DNA from: an uncultured Cellvibrionales bacterium
Lineage (GTDB): Bacteria > Pseudomonadota > Gammaproteobacteria > Pseudomonadales > Porticoccaceae
Assembly (NCBI GenBank): GCA_913031145.1
Contig: CAJWCO010000017.1
Location: 1 to 49,299 of the forward strand
Length of the DNA: 49,299 bases
Direction of reading: 5' to 3'
Below are positions 19,853-29,641 of this stretch, piece by piece (the stretch's first letter is position 1; each line of letters starts with the position of its first letter). Position numbers and translations under genes: made by a program. Below the pieces are notes generated by a model. That model saw nothing but the letters and a program-made list of their open reading frames with translations. It did not search any database and was not told the origin of the DNA.

Positions 19853-20689
19853 CTAGACCGGCCGCATGATGACGAGAAGCGCATACAGCGGAAGCGCGGC
19901 CATAATGCCGTCAATACGGTCGAGAATCCCGCCGTGACCGGGCAACAGTTGACTACTGTCTTTTATCTTACCGTGGCGCTTCAACATACTTTCGAAGAGG
20001 TCTCCCAACACTGAAAAAAGCGCGACCGGCAACACCCACAACAGCAGAAGCTCAAGCGGCATGCCCAGTGGTGCAGCCACTGCGATCACAACAACAACAA
20101 CTTGTGCCAACAAGCCACACACCAACCCTTCCCATGTTTTTCCAGGGCTTACGCTCGGCGCCAACTGGCGGCGTCCGAAAAACTTACCTCCAAAGTAACC
20201 GCCTACATCTGCACATACCACGACGCCAACGCCCAACAGCAGGATTGAAGTCCCCTGTTGCATTGACAACAGCACCACCACAGCTCCCCACGTAACTGAC
20301 AGCGCAAGTAATCCAATCAACGCTACGAGTGGGCGCCATGAAAGAAAGCGTTGACTCCTCGGATAACTCATCAGCAAAAACAAGTTGAGGCCCCAAAGCG
20401 CTACTGCCAACAGCAAAACCTGTCGGGCCGATTGCTCATCCACGTTACCGAAGAAATCTAGCCAGAATCCGGTTAGCGTTAGGCAAACAAAGAGAAGCAG
20501 TAAAAAACCGGTCTTGAGTATTGGCGTTTCAAGCCGACAGAGATTCGACCATTCCCAGCCAGCTACGAGTATCAACGGAACAAGCAAGGCCGCAAAGGCC
20601 TGCGCAGAAAGGCAATAAAGGCTAACAACGAAGACGGCCGCCATGACCACAGCGGTCGCTACCCTAAGTCTCAGCACGCTCGGCTTCAT
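19853..20689 (-). CDS. cdsA: Phosphatidate cytidylyltransferase
   Basis: CdsA is an inner-membrane enzyme making CDP-diacylglycerol from phosphatidate and CTP. The ATG at 20689 gives 278 residues, close to the family norm, with a 26-base overlap with uppS; a start 13 codons earlier would extend deeper into uppS. Several hydrophobic segments run through the protein. The C-terminal CDP-alcohol signature is visible as SPGKTWEG, then LGDLFESMLKRHGKIKDSS and LPGHGGILDRIDGI. Confidence 0.95.
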   Translation of the reverse strand: MKPSVLRLRVATAVVMAAVFVVSLYCLSAQAFAALLVPLILVAGWEWSNLCRLETPILKTGFLLLLFVCLTLTGFWLDFFGNVDEQSARQVLLLAVALWGLNLFLLMSYPRSQRFLSWRPLVALIGLLALSVTWGAVVVLLSMQQGTSILLLGVGVVVCADVGGYFGGKFFGRRQLAPSVSPGKTWEGLVCGLLAQVVVVVIAVAAPLGMPLELLLLWVLPVALFSVLGDLFESMLKRHGKIKDSSQLLPGHGGILDRIDGIMAALPLYALLVIMRPV

Positions 20690-21437
20690 CTGACAGCTGC
20701 GGCTGCAACTCGCTATTACGCTGCCCAAAACGGCGTTTTCGACGATAGTACTCTTCGACCGCTTCGTCCAGTAATTCTGGACGAAAATCCGGCCAAAAAC
20801 ATTCGCTCACATAGAGCTCGGTATATGCGAGGTGCCACAATAAAAAATTACTGATGCGTTCCTCGCCGCCGGTACGAATACACAAATCAGGGTCAGGTAA
20901 CCCTCTAAATTGCAAATAGCTTGAAAAAATGCCTTCGGAAATATCAGAGGCTCTTAATCGACCGAGTTGCACCTGCATGGCCACCTCTCGACTCGCCTCG
21001 ACGATATCCCAACGCCCACCATAATCAACACACAACGCCAACGTCAGGCTACCGCTCGCAGTCGCCGTTTCAGCCTCGACGATAAGCTCCTTTAAACTGT
21101 CACTAAAATTCGCTCGGCTACCCATCACCAAAAGACGCACGCCATCACTGCGCAACGCTTCAATCTCTTTTCTTAGATAATTGGCAAATAGCGTCATCAA
21201 GCCAATCACCTCAAGTTCCGGGCGCTGCCAATTCTCACTACTAAAGGCGAAGAGACTCACCACCTCAATATTGTGCCCTCTCGCAGACTCTAAAACACCT
21301 CGAATCCGCTCGACTCCGGCTTCATGTCCGGCAATCCCCGCCAACCCATGCAACGCCGCCCAGCGATTATTACCATCCATAATAATCGACAAATGTCGGA
21401 GCGGGTGCGGCGAGCTACCAGTATCTTCGTCAGTCAT
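20664..21437 (-). CDS. uppS: Undecaprenyl diphosphate synthase
   Basis: This 257-residue cis-prenyltransferase builds the C55 carrier for peptidoglycan and O-antigen from farnesyl diphosphate and isopentenyl diphosphate. The signature IIMDGNNRWA holds catalytic Asp21. FAFSSENWQRP, LCVDYGGRWDIVEA and DLCIRTGGEERISNFLLW follow, with the C-terminal FWPDFRPELLDEA. A charged tail of about 25 residues follows the conserved core and overlaps the cdsA start. Confidence 0.97.
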   Translation of the reverse strand: MTDEDTGSSPHPLRHLSIIMDGNNRWAALHGLAGIAGHEAGVERIRGVLESARGHNIEVVSLFAFSSENWQRPELEVIGLMTLFANYLRKEIEALRSDGVRLLVMGSRANFSDSLKELIVEAETATASGSLTLALCVDYGGRWDIVEASREVAMQVQLGRLRASDISEGIFSSYLQFRGLPDPDLCIRTGGEERISNFLLWHLAYTELYVSECFWPDFRPELLDEAVEEYYRRKRRFGQRNSELQPQLSDEAERAET

Positions 21438-21458
21438 AGTTATTTATTTCGAAAGAGA

Positions 21459-22016
21459 TTATATCTCCATTAAGTCCTTGTCTTTCAACGCCAGTAACGC
21501 ATCCACCTTGGCGATGAACGAATTGGTCATTTTTTGTATTTCATCTTGCGTACGACGTTCGTCATCTTCGCTAATATCTTTGGCCTTTTGGAGCTCTTTG
21601 ACATCAGACAGTATCTCTCTGCGCACATTTCTAATCGAGATGCGCGTCTGTTCGGCCTCTTGCTTTGCCTGTTTCCCATAGACCTTGCGCGTTTCTTCTG
21701 TTAGCGCTGGCAGTGGTATACGAATAACCGTACCGGCGGTCGCTGGATTAAGACCTAAGTCAGATCTTAAAATAGCTTTTTCAATCTGCGGCACCAAGCT
21801 TCTTTCCCAGGGCGTGACAGAGAGTGTTCGAGCGTCCTCTACAGAGACTTGAGCGGCTTGCGACAACGGCGTGTCTACCCCGTAGTAATCAACGGAAAGT
21901 CCATCGAGCAAGCTCGGGTGGGCCCGCCCCGTGCGTATTTTGTTAAACGCATTACCCAGCGCATCCAGCGCCTTTTCCATGCGCATTTCCGCGTCTTTTT
22001 TTAACTCGTCAATCAT
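21459..22016 (-). CDS. frr: Ribosome recycling factor
   Basis: The 185-residue protein, together with EF-G, splits the post-termination ribosome complex. The family features are clear: [25 protein letters not shown] at the start (cited here by its ends, residues 13-37), [14 protein letters not shown], and the C-terminal [19 protein letters not shown] in the long three-helix bundle. Length equals the family standard. It starts six bases after the pyrH stop. Confidence 0.97.
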   Translation of the reverse strand: MIDELKKDAEMRMEKALDALGNAFNKIRTGRAHPSLLDGLSVDYYGVDTPLSQAAQVSVEDARTLSVTPWERSLVPQIEKAILRSDLGLNPATAGTVIRIPLPALTEETRKVYGKQAKQEAEQTRISIRNVRREILSDVKELQKAKDISEDDERRTQDEIQKMTNSFIAKVDALLALKDKDLMEI

Positions 22017-22022
22017 GCCGTA

Positions 22023-22760
22023 TCACCCTTCTTCAATTAACGTACCTTCCGCACTCCCCATGACGATAGCAAGCAGCGCACCTGGCTTTGACATGCGAAA
22101 AACACGCAGAGGCATGCCGTGCTCGCGACACAAACAGATAGCGGTAAGATCCATAACCCCAAGCTTTTTGTCAAGCACTTCATCATACGTCAGATGGTCA
22201 AAAAGAGTCGCTTGCTTATCGACAACGGGGTCAGACGAATAAACACCATCGACTTTGGTGGCTTTGAGCACCACATCTGCATCAATTTCAATACCGCGTA
22301 AACACGCTGCAGAGTCGGTCGTAAAAAATGGATTGCCAGTACCCGCCGCGAAGATGACCACATCGCCGTCTTTTAAGTAACGCAAAGCTCGACGGCGATC
22401 GTAGTGTTCAACAACACCACTCATCGGGATTGCCGACATTACGTGAGATGCAATATTCGTTCGCTCCAGCGCATCGCGCATGGCCAATGCATTCATCACT
22501 GTGGCTAGCATCCCCATGTGATCACCTGTCACACGTTCAAGGCCTGCAGCACTTAACGCCGCACCGCGGAATAAATTCCCGCCGCCAATAACAAGCCCTA
22601 CTTGAACGCCAATACCTACGAGTTGACCGATCTCAAGCGCCATGCGATCTAATACCTTTGGGTCTATCCCAAAGCCCTGACCGCCCATCAGTTCTTCACC
22701 GCTCAGCTTTAATAAAATACGCTTGTATTGATTCTCTTTAGCCTGGTGATGCATAAGCAA
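22023..22760 (-). CDS. pyrH: UMP kinase
   Basis: The 245-residue amino-acid-kinase-fold enzyme phosphorylates UMP to UDP; it is hexameric and usually activated by GTP and inhibited by [33 protein letters not shown] and [18 protein letters not shown] are typical, as are [19 protein letters not shown] and [12 protein letters not shown]. It lies between tsf and frr in the standard order, with 24 bases to tsf. Confidence 0.97.
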   Translation of the reverse strand: MLMHHQAKENQYKRILLKLSGEELMGGQGFGIDPKVLDRMALEIGQLVGIGVQVGLVIGGGNLFRGAALSAAGLERVTGDHMGMLATVMNALAMRDALERTNIASHVMSAIPMSGVVEHYDRRRALRYLKDGDVVIFAAGTGNPFFTTDSAACLRGIEIDADVVLKATKVDGVYSSDPVVDKQATLFDHLTYDEVLDKKLGVMDLTAICLCREHGMPLRVFRMSKPGALLAIVMGSAEGTLIEEG

Positions 22761-22784
22761 TCCTCGCCGGTACTTGCTGTCTGG

Positions 22785-23648
22785 TTAACTGACGCTCTCG
22801 ACCTGTGCCGCCACTTCGGCCGCGAAATCAACTTCCTCAACGGCAATGCCTTCTCCGACTTCAAAACGAACAAATTCTACGACATCAGCTCCAGCATTGG
22901 CCACCAATTTACCCACCGTAACATCGGGATCTTTCACGAAAGGCTGGTCGACGAGACTGTTTTCTTTCAAGAATTTTTTCACCCGACCGCCAATCATTTT
23001 CTCGATAATCTCTTCAGGTTTGCCGCTCTCTCGTGCCTGCGCAGCATAAATTTCTTTTTCCGCCGCAATTAGATCACTCGGCATGTCATCTGAGCGCACG
23101 ACGGGAGGGTTTACAGCTGCAATATGCATCGCCACATCCCGAGCCAATGCCTCGTCCCCGCCCGACAAACCCACCAGAACGCCAATCCGATTGTTGCTGT
23201 GGACATAGCCGCCTACAACCGGGGCTTCGATGCTCGCTCCGCGACGAGGAGAAATATTTTCGCCGATCTTTTGAATGAGATCCCCTCGCAGAGACTCCAG
23301 TTCACTGTCTTCAAACAGAACATTTAAGTCTGTCTGTCCGGCATCGAAAGCCGCATCAATAACTCGCTTCACGAACCCTTGGAAGTTTTCGTCGCGAGCA
23401 ACAAAGTCGGTCTCACTGTTCACTTCAACAATCATCGCGCGCGTACCCTCTACGCGAACGGCCACCATGCCATCTGCGGCAGTACGACCTGCCTTTTTGG
23501 CAGCTTTTAGGCCGCTGGACTTCCGCAGATCCTCAATTGCCTTATCAATATCACCGCCAGCCCCAACCAGCGCGCGCTTACATTCCATCATGCCCAGTCC
23601 CGTTCGCTCTCTGAGTTCTTTAACCAGTGATGTTGGTACCTGTGCCAT
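22785..23648 (-). CDS. tsf: Elongation factor Ts
   Basis: EF-Ts is the nucleotide exchange factor for EF-Tu. The 287-residue protein opens with [20 protein letters not shown] and has the [14 protein letters not shown] signature that contacts EF-Tu, followed by the core repeats and a C-terminal coiled region. It lies downstream of rpsB but is separated from it by 85 bases containing a hairpin that would reduce read-through. Confidence 0.97.
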   Translation of the reverse strand: MAQVPTSLVKELRERTGLGMMECKRALVGAGGDIDKAIEDLRKSSGLKAAKKAGRTAADGMVAVRVEGTRAMIVEVNSETDFVARDENFQGFVKRVIDAAFDAGQTDLNVLFEDSELESLRGDLIQKIGENISPRRGASIEAPVVGGYVHSNNRIGVLVGLSGGDEALARDVAMHIAAVNPPVVRSDDMPSDLIAAEKEIYAAQARESGKPEEIIEKMIGGRVKKFLKENSLVDQPFVKDPDVTVGKLVANAGADVVEFVRFEVGEGIAVEEVDFAAEVAAQVESVS

Positions 23649-23677
23649 TATCGGCCTCCATAACCATTAAATTTTAT

Positions 23678-23703
23678 AAAAAAGGGGGCGGCTGCCCCCT
23701 TTT
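23678..23703 (-). terminator. Rho-independent terminator or attenuator between rpsB and tsf
   Basis: On the minus strand a stem GGGGGC/GCCCCC (23699-23694 with 23689-23684) encloses a four-base loop (AGCC). The A tract before it and the run of six T after it (23683-23678) extend the stem as A-T pairs and give the U tract of an intrinsic terminator. It lies 3' of rpsB and 5' of tsf. Because tsf and the genes beyond are needed, partial read-through or an additional promoter is expected. Confidence 0.88.
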
Positions 23704-23733
23704 ACTTAGCTAACGTGCGTGTTCCTATCGGCC

Positions 23734-24528
23734 TTATTCGGTAGCCATCGAACTCGCCGCACCATCAACCGACTGAGCGGTTTCTTCAGACATCTCGGCT
23801 GCTGCTTCCACTTCAACAAACTCATCTTTATCTGAAACTGTTGCGGACTCAGCACGACCCTCTCGAACGGAATCAGCAATCGATGCCGCATACAACTTGA
23901 TCGCTCGAATTGAGTCGTCATTCCCGGGAATAATGTAATCCACGCCATCGGGATTACTGTTGGTATCAACAATACCCACCACAGGAATACCCAGTTTATT
24001 CGCTTCATTTATCGCGATGCGCTCGTGGTCCACATCGACAACAAAGAGCATGTCAGGTAGACCGTTCATGTCTTTGATACCACCGATGGCGTTTTCTAGT
24101 TTGTCTTTCATGCGCATACGCATGAGTACTTCTTTTTTAGTGAGCCGGTCGAAGGTCCCATCTTTTTCTTGAAGTTCAAGCTCGCGATAACGTCTGATAG
24201 ACGCTCTAATCGTCTTATAATTCGTGAGCATACCTCCCAACCAACGGTGATTCACATAAGGCATCGAGCAGCGTTCCGCCTGCTCTTTCACGATCTTTTG
24301 GGCTGCGCGCTTAGTGCCCACGAACAATATTTCATTGCCACGAGCGGCTTCAATGCGCACGATGTCTAATGCATCGTTAAACGCAGGCACTGTCACTTCA
24401 AGGTTAATAACATGAACTTTGTTTCGAGAGCCGAAGATGTACTGACTCATTTTGGGGTTCCAAAAACGGGTTTGATGCCCGAAATGCACGCCCGCTCTTA
24501 ACATATCTCGCATACTGACGGTAGACAT
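23734..24528 (-). CDS. rpsB: 30S ribosomal protein S2
   Basis: S2 is the late-assembling small-subunit protein that helps recruit bS1. The ATG at 24528 gives the normal N terminus [20 protein letters not shown]; an ATG 18 codons upstream only extends into the leader. [27 protein letters not shown] and [19 protein letters not shown] are family blocks. At 264 residues it is longer than E. coli S2 (241) because of an acidic, Ala/Ser/Glu-rich tail after about residue 232. It begins the minus-strand block. Confidence 0.96.
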   Translation of the reverse strand: MSTVSMRDMLRAGVHFGHQTRFWNPKMSQYIFGSRNKVHVINLEVTVPAFNDALDIVRIEAARGNEILFVGTKRAAQKIVKEQAERCSMPYVNHRWLGGMLTNYKTIRASIRRYRELELQEKDGTFDRLTKKEVLMRMRMKDKLENAIGGIKDMNGLPDMLFVVDVDHERIAINEANKLGIPVVGIVDTNSNPDGVDYIIPGNDDSIRAIKLYAASIADSVREGRAESATVSDKDEFVEVEAAAEMSEETAQSVDGAASSMATE

Positions 24529-24735
24529 AGTGGTTTCCTTGTGGGGGTTAGGCCTCCACGCTTCCCAACAGCCAACCCGCAATTACCCAGTGAGGCGTAA
24601 GTGCAAGCACCCTAACTGTTGTGTCGAAACGTGTGCGTCGTTAGTTTATGTTCCTCGATGTACCTATGCACATCGGCGGGCTTTATACCACAACTTGCCA
24701 TGCGATTTAAAGTAAAAATGCGTGCACCCCCGGTG

Positions 24736-24764
24736 ATTATACCAATAATGCGTGTGCGATTGAC
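24736..24764 (-). promoter_or_regulatory. Candidate rpsB promoter (extended -10) with a long leader
   Basis: On the minus strand TATAAT (24741-24736) is preceded by TG one base away (TGGTATAAT), an extended -10 element. The -35 position is weak (GTCAAT, 24764-24759). The region downstream is GC-rich (CACCGGGGGTGCACGC), suggesting growth-rate or ppGpp control. Transcription would begin near 24729, leaving a leader of about 200 bases before rpsB. In E. coli the rpsB leader mediates feedback by S2; I did not verify a matching fold here. Confidence 0.55.
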
Positions 24765-24787
24765 GCAGCGCAAGATCAGTGTATCTG
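24760..24787 (+). promoter_or_regulatory. Candidate promoter for map, back to back with the rpsB promoter
   Basis: TTGACG (24760-24765) and TATCTG (24782-24787) are separated by 16 bases on the plus strand. The -10 match is moderate. The -35 box overlaps the presumed -35 region of the divergent rpsB promoter, so the two would compete for polymerase. Transcription would start near 24794, about 83 bases before map. Confidence 0.4.
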
Positions 24788-24876
24788 GGAAGCACAAATA
24801 TTTAGCAAAACTCCCCGCTATGACGCCAGCCGCGGTACAATTACGACAGTGCAACGAAGTACCGATAGGATCCATT

Positions 24877-25647
24877 ATGAGCGAAAATTTAAGGTCTGAA
24901 AACGACCTCTCAAAAATGCGTATTGCAGGCCGCCTAGCCGCTGAAGTCCTCGAAATGATCGAGGAGCACGTCGTCCCAGGTGTGTCTACTGCTCAGCTGG
25001 ACCGCTTATGCCACGAGCACATTGTCGATGTTCAGCAAGCCATCCCCGCCTGTTTGGGCTATCGAGGCTTTCCAAATTCGGTGTGCACGTCGATTAACCA
25101 AGTCATTTGCCATGGCATTCCCTCGCCTGCAAAAATATTAAAAAGTGGGGACATCATTAATATCGATGTCACGGTTATCAAAGATGGTTGGCACGGCGAT
25201 ACCAGCAGAATGTTTCTCGTAGGCAAAGTGTCAAATCACGCAAAGCGCTTAGTGGCTGTGTCTCAAGAATGCCTCTATCTGAGTATTGATAGAGTAAAGC
25301 CGGGCGTTCGACTCGGCGATTTGGGGCATCATATTCAGGCACATGCAGAAGCAAATCACTACTCAGTAGTGCGCGAGTACTGCGGCCACGGGATAGGGCG
25401 TGATTTCCATGAAGAGCCGCAAGTGCTGCATTATGGCAAACTTAATAGCGGGATCGAACTGGTCAAAGGAATGACGTTTACTATTGAGCCCATGCTCAAC
25501 GCTGGGCGCGCCGCAACGAAACTTAAGCGCGATGGTTGGACCGTGGAAACCAGCGATGGACGGCTGTCATCGCAGTGGGAACATACTATTGCAGTCACCG
25601 CAGCGGGCTGTGAGGTTCTGACGGCTCGCGCAGACGAACGTTTTTAA
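24877..25647 (+). CDS. map: Methionine aminopeptidase, type I
   Basis: The 256-residue metalloprotease removes the initiator methionine from nascent proteins. The ATG at 24877 follows AGGA at 24867-24870 and gives a standard N terminus (SENDLSKMRIAGRLAAEVLE); the frame is open far upstream, but that sequence looks non-coding. The substrate His is in CHGIPSPAKIL. Metal ligands lie in INIDVTVIKDGWHGDTSRMF (two Asp), GHGIGRDFHEEP (His), TFTIEPML (Glu) and SQWEHTIAVT (Glu). It is divergent from rpsB, as in many gammaproteobacteria, and 11 bases from glnD. Confidence 0.96.
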   Translation: MSENLRSENDLSKMRIAGRLAAEVLEMIEEHVVPGVSTAQLDRLCHEHIVDVQQAIPACLGYRGFPNSVCTSINQVICHGIPSPAKILKSGDIINIDVTVIKDGWHGDTSRMFLVGKVSNHAKRLVAVSQECLYLSIDRVKPGVRLGDLGHHIQAHAEANHYSVVREYCGHGIGRDFHEEPQVLHYGKLNSGIELVKGMTFTIEPMLNAGRAATKLKRDGWTVETSDGRLSSQWEHTIAVTAAGCEVLTARADERF

Positions 25648-25658
25648 GGGCCCTAAAC

Positions 25659-28349
25659 ATGTTTGCAGAGCAAAATCTTATTCCCCTTTTCTTTGATCGA
25701 AATCGTTTTTTTTCAGATCTGCGTGATTCTAATCCGACAGAGGTCTTTAAAAACGCACTACATGCCGCAGACCGGCACTTTGATAATCGTTTTAACGAGG
25801 GCGACGAGGCCCATCGACTGGTGCGAGAGCGCGCGCAATTTATTGATTTAATACTCGGATACGCCTGGTGCCGGTACGCGTGGGATAAAAACATTAGCCT
25901 GATCGCCGTCGGGGGCTACGGTCGTGGCGAACTTCATCCACACTCCGACATTGACCTCTTGTTACTCACAGCAAGCGATAAAACGCAGACCTACAGCTCT
26001 AGCATCGAACAATTTTTAGCCTTTCTCTGGGACATAAACCTAAAAATTAGCCACAGCGTGCGCTCGATCACTCAGTGTGTCGAAGCCGCCCGCGGCGACA
26101 TCAGTATCGCCACCAACCTTATGGAAACACGATTGGTCATCGGCACTCCCAATATGCTTGAAAAACTCCTAAAAAATACGGGCCCAGACAAAATCTGGCC
26201 GTCAACCAAATTTTACCACGGGAAGCTTGAAGAGCAGCGAGAACGTCACCGCAAGCATGGCGAAACCGAGTACAACCTTGAGCCCAACATTAAAGATGCG
26301 CCCGGTGGGTTACGTGATATCCAATTAATTAATTGGACCGCAAAACGTCACTTTAATGTGCACAGGCGTTCGCATCTAATTCGTGAAGAGTTCTTGCTCG
26401 AGGAAGAATATTTAAAGTTATATCAGGACGAAGAGTTCTTGTGGCGAGTGCGATACGGCTTACACATTATTGCCGAACGCCCCGAAGAACGTTTGCTGTT
26501 CGATCACCAGCGCAAACTAGCAACGCTACTTGGTTATCGCGATGGGAACGGTAAGCTTGGTGTCGAGAAATTTATGCAACGCTACTATCAAACGGTACTG
26601 TCCATTCGAGGGCTCACTGATGTGTTGCACCAACACCTTGTCGAAGCCATATATCGCGGTGGCAAAACTCGCGTCAACACCCCCATAAGTGAACATTTTA
26701 TCCTCCGTGATAATTTTCTCGACACAACCTCCGATACAACGTTTGTAGACTATCCGTCAGGGCTACTTGAAATTTTTGTTATCCTTGGTGAAAACGATAA
26801 GATCGAGGGCATTAGGGCCTCGACAATTAGACAGATTCGGCATTATGCGTCATTAATTGATGATGCCTTCAGAAACAGCTCAACGAATCAGCAACTGTTT
26901 ATCCGATTATTGCGGACGCCCTATCGGTTATCACTGCAACTTAACCGGATGAATCGTTACGGCATACTCGGCAAGTACCTGCCAGAATTTGCGAAAATCG
27001 TCGGGCAGACGCAACATGACCTTTTTCATATTTACCCCGTCGACGTCCATACTCTGCAGGTGATCAGAAATATTCGCCGGCTTGCCCGACCCGACGTTGC
27101 CAAACAATTCCCTGTGCCATCCCACTTGTTTAAAAATCTGGCAAAACCCGAACTGATCATTATCGCAGCTCTCTATCATGACATCGCCAAGGGCCGCGGC
27201 GGAGATCACTCCACCTTGGGCGCGCGTGAAGTGTCGCTCTTTGCCCGAGCGCATGGACTCAGTGATGACGAAGTCGATCTATTGACTTGGTTGGTGCAAA
27301 ATCACCTGCTGATGTCTACCGTCTCGCAGCGAGAGGATATATCTGACCCAGAAGTGATTCATAAGTTTGCCTCGCATGTCGGCGACACCATGCACCTTGA
27401 CTACCTTTATGTTCTAACGGTGGGCGACATAAACGCAACCAATCCAAACCTGTGGACAGAGTGGAAAGGCTCGCTAATGCACAACTTGTACTTGGAAACT
27501 CGACGGGCGCTCCGCCGCGGCTTGGGCACCTCAGTCGATAAATCGCGTTGGTCGGCCAACGCAAAGAATGCGATCATCGAACGTCTCAGCGAGATATGTC
27601 CAGACACGGCTAATGTTCAGGCAATCTGGGGCGATCTGGGGGACGAGTTTTTCTTGCGAGAAACAGTCGAAGACATCGCCCGCTATACACAAGCGATCAT
27701 AAATGATCGGGCAGATCGGGATTCAAAGGACCCAAAAGCCAAGCCCATCGTGCTCCTACGCAACATTGGTATCGAAGTGCCAATCGCGACGCAGATATTC
27801 GTCCACGCAAAGCAGCGCAACAACATATTGGCAATTACCGCAGCGGTCTTGGACAAGCTAAACCTCAATATTCAAGATGCGCGACTGCACACCAATAGTA
27901 CGGGAGATTCCTTTGACGTATTTTATGTATTGGACAGTCACGGTGATCCTATCAACGAAAATAGTCGCTTAAGTCGCTCTATCGCCAAAGCCCTGCTAAA
28001 AGCCATTGTTTCGCCAGAAACTGTCGATTTCAATGTCACACGGCGAACACCGCGACAGCTAAAAAGTTTCAAGCACAAGACCATCGCCACGTTTAGCACC
28101 GACGTTGAAACGAACACCAACATGTTAGAGATCCTCACACCCGATAGGCCGGGTCTACTAGCGCGAATTGCCAACATATTTTTCCGCTTCAACCTACGAC
28201 TACTAACTGCTAAGATTTCTACTTTAGGGGAGCGCGTCGAAGACATTTTTTACCTGACAGATGCTAATCATTGCCCCATTTATGATCAGGAACTTTGCAG
28301 TCAAGTGACCGCAGCTATTTGCCAAGAGCTAGACACGTGCAATGATTAA
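25659..28349 (+). CDS. glnD: Bifunctional PII uridylyltransferase / uridylyl-removing enzyme
   Basis: GlnD senses glutamine and uridylylates or deuridylylates PII proteins, so controlling glutamine synthetase and Ntr genes. The 896-residue protein has an N-terminal nucleotidyltransferase domain with GGYGRGELHPHSDIDLLLL (residues 85-103), a PII-uridylyltransferase helical region with DAPGGLRDIQ, and an HD domain with YHDIAKGRGGDHS near residue 510. Two C-terminal ACT domains follow; the second begins near TPDRPGLLARIANIF. All catalytic motifs look intact. It lies between map and dapC, matching gene order in Pseudomonas relatives. Confidence 0.97.
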   Translation: MFAEQNLIPLFFDRNRFFSDLRDSNPTEVFKNALHAADRHFDNRFNEGDEAHRLVRERAQFIDLILGYAWCRYAWDKNISLIAVGGYGRGELHPHSDIDLLLLTASDKTQTYSSSIEQFLAFLWDINLKISHSVRSITQCVEAARGDISIATNLMETRLVIGTPNMLEKLLKNTGPDKIWPSTKFYHGKLEEQRERHRKHGETEYNLEPNIKDAPGGLRDIQLINWTAKRHFNVHRRSHLIREEFLLEEEYLKLYQDEEFLWRVRYGLHIIAERPEERLLFDHQRKLATLLGYRDGNGKLGVEKFMQRYYQTVLSIRGLTDVLHQHLVEAIYRGGKTRVNTPISEHFILRDNFLDTTSDTTFVDYPSGLLEIFVILGENDKIEGIRASTIRQIRHYASLIDDAFRNSSTNQQLFIRLLRTPYRLSLQLNRMNRYGILGKYLPEFAKIVGQTQHDLFHIYPVDVHTLQVIRNIRRLARPDVAKQFPVPSHLFKNLAKPELIIIAALYHDIAKGRGGDHSTLGAREVSLFARAHGLSDDEVDLLTWLVQNHLLMSTVSQREDISDPEVIHKFASHVGDTMHLDYLYVLTVGDINATNPNLWTEWKGSLMHNLYLETRRALRRGLGTSVDKSRWSANAKNAIIERLSEICPDTANVQAIWGDLGDEFFLRETVEDIARYTQAIINDRADRDSKDPKAKPIVLLRNIGIEVPIATQIFVHAKQRNNILAITAAVLDKLNLNIQDARLHTNSTGDSFDVFYVLDSHGDPINENSRLSRSIAKALLKAIVSPETVDFNVTRRTPRQLKSFKHKTIATFSTDVETNTNMLEILTPDRPGLLARIANIFFRFNLRLLTAKISTLGERVEDIFYLTDANHCPIYDQELCSQVTAAICQELDTCND

Positions 28350-28444
28350 GCTCGCGCTCAACAGAAATCCGGTGTGAAGGCGCGCCGAAATCACTGCAAT
28401 GTCAACAGTGCGGATGCATCTGAAAAAAGGGAGTATTGTAATCT

Positions 28445-29641
28445 GTGAATCCGGCACTTAATGACCTTCAACCATACCCATTTGAACGGCTACGAGATCT
28501 CTTGTCAGGGTGTCAGCCGCCTGCAGATTTAGCGCCTATATCTCTCTCCATCGGTGAGCCCAAACATGCACCACCGGAGTGCGTGCTAAAAGCTTTGCGG
28601 GCGAATCTTTTGGGGGTCAACCGGTATCCCATCACAATGGGCAGTCTTGAACTTCGAGACGCAATCGCACGTTGGTTGCAAACGCGTTATTCTTTGGCTC
28701 CCGGCGGCATAGATCCAGCAACACAGATACTCTCAGTGAACGGAACTCGAGAAGGTATTTTTGCTTTTACACAATCGCACATTGACCCAACATGTGCGCC
28801 CTTGGTCGTTTCCTGTAATCCTTTTTATCAGATTTATGAGGGTGCAGCGCTTCTCGCAGGCGCTGAGCCTTGGTACCTTGACTGTCTTGCCGAGAATAAT
28901 TTTGTTCCTGATCTCGACAGCGTACCTGCAGCCGTATGGCACCGCTGTCAACTGCTGCACTTATGCTCCCCTGGAAATCCAACGGGCGCAGTAATGAGCA
29001 TTAAGGCGATGCAGCGCGCCATTGAACTAGCACATACCTATGACTTTACCATCGTTAGCGACGAATGCTATGCAGAAGTTTATCTTGATGAAATGCAGCC
29101 TCCACACGGATTGCTCCAGGCCGCAAGGGAGGCAGGCCACCACGATTTTAAGCGCTGCTTAGTGTTCCACAGCCTCTCAAAACGGTCTAATTTACCTGGG
29201 CTTCGATCTGGCTTTGTGGCTGGAGACCGATCACTTATCGAGACATTTATGCGCTATCGAACCTATCACGGATGCGCCATGTCGCCGCTCGTCCAGGCGG
29301 CGTCAATAGCGGCATGGAACGACGAAGAACACGTCATTCAAAATCGCCAACTTTATCGGGACAAGTTCGCTGCTGTCACGCAGATATTAGCGCCCGCATT
29401 GGAGTTTCCAAAGCCGGAAGCGAGTTTTTATCTGTGGCCAAAGACCCCAATAGATGATGTCACTTTTAGCCGAAGTCTGTTTAACGCTCAACATATTACA
29501 GTGCTACCCGGGCAATATATGTCGAGAATTAGCAACGCGAGTAACCCAGGGGAAAATCGCATTCGACTCGCTCTCGTGGCCGATATCACTGAATGCATTC
29601 AAGCGGCCGAGCGAATAGCAAGGCATGTGAGGACCTTATAA
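28445..29641 (+). CDS. dapC: Succinyldiaminopimelate transaminase
   Basis: This 398-residue class I aminotransferase matches the DapC group, which converts N-succinyl-2-amino-6-ketopimelate to N-succinyl-LL-diaminopimelate for lysine and peptidoglycan synthesis. CSPGNPTGAV, Asp206 in VSDECYAEVY, and Lys246 in FHSLSKRSNLPGLRSGF are the PLP-site landmarks. The N terminus (LNDLQPYPFERLRDLL) is typical of DapC. The start is GTG with GGGAG upstream at a rather long spacing. Neighbours glnD upstream and dapD downstream support the assignment. Its stop overlaps the nth start by one base (TAATG). Confidence 0.93.
   Translation: MNPALNDLQPYPFERLRDLLSGCQPPADLAPISLSIGEPKHAPPECVLKALRANLLGVNRYPITMGSLELRDAIARWLQTRYSLAPGGIDPATQILSVNGTREGIFAFTQSHIDPTCAPLVVSCNPFYQIYEGAALLAGAEPWYLDCLAENNFVPDLDSVPAAVWHRCQLLHLCSPGNPTGAVMSIKAMQRAIELAHTYDFTIVSDECYAEVYLDEMQPPHGLLQAAREAGHHDFKRCLVFHSLSKRSNLPGLRSGFVAGDRSLIETFMRYRTYHGCAMSPLVQAASIAAWNDEEHVIQNRQLYRDKFAAVTQILAPALEFPKPEASFYLWPKTPIDDVTFSRSLFNAQHITVLPGQYMSRISNASNPGENRIRLALVADITECIQAAERIARHVRTL

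Noticed and set aside
24619-24876. An 86-codon N-terminal extension of map
   Set aside because: It runs through the promoters and leader, and methionine aminopeptidase normally starts at the ATG at 24877, which has its own ribosome-binding site.
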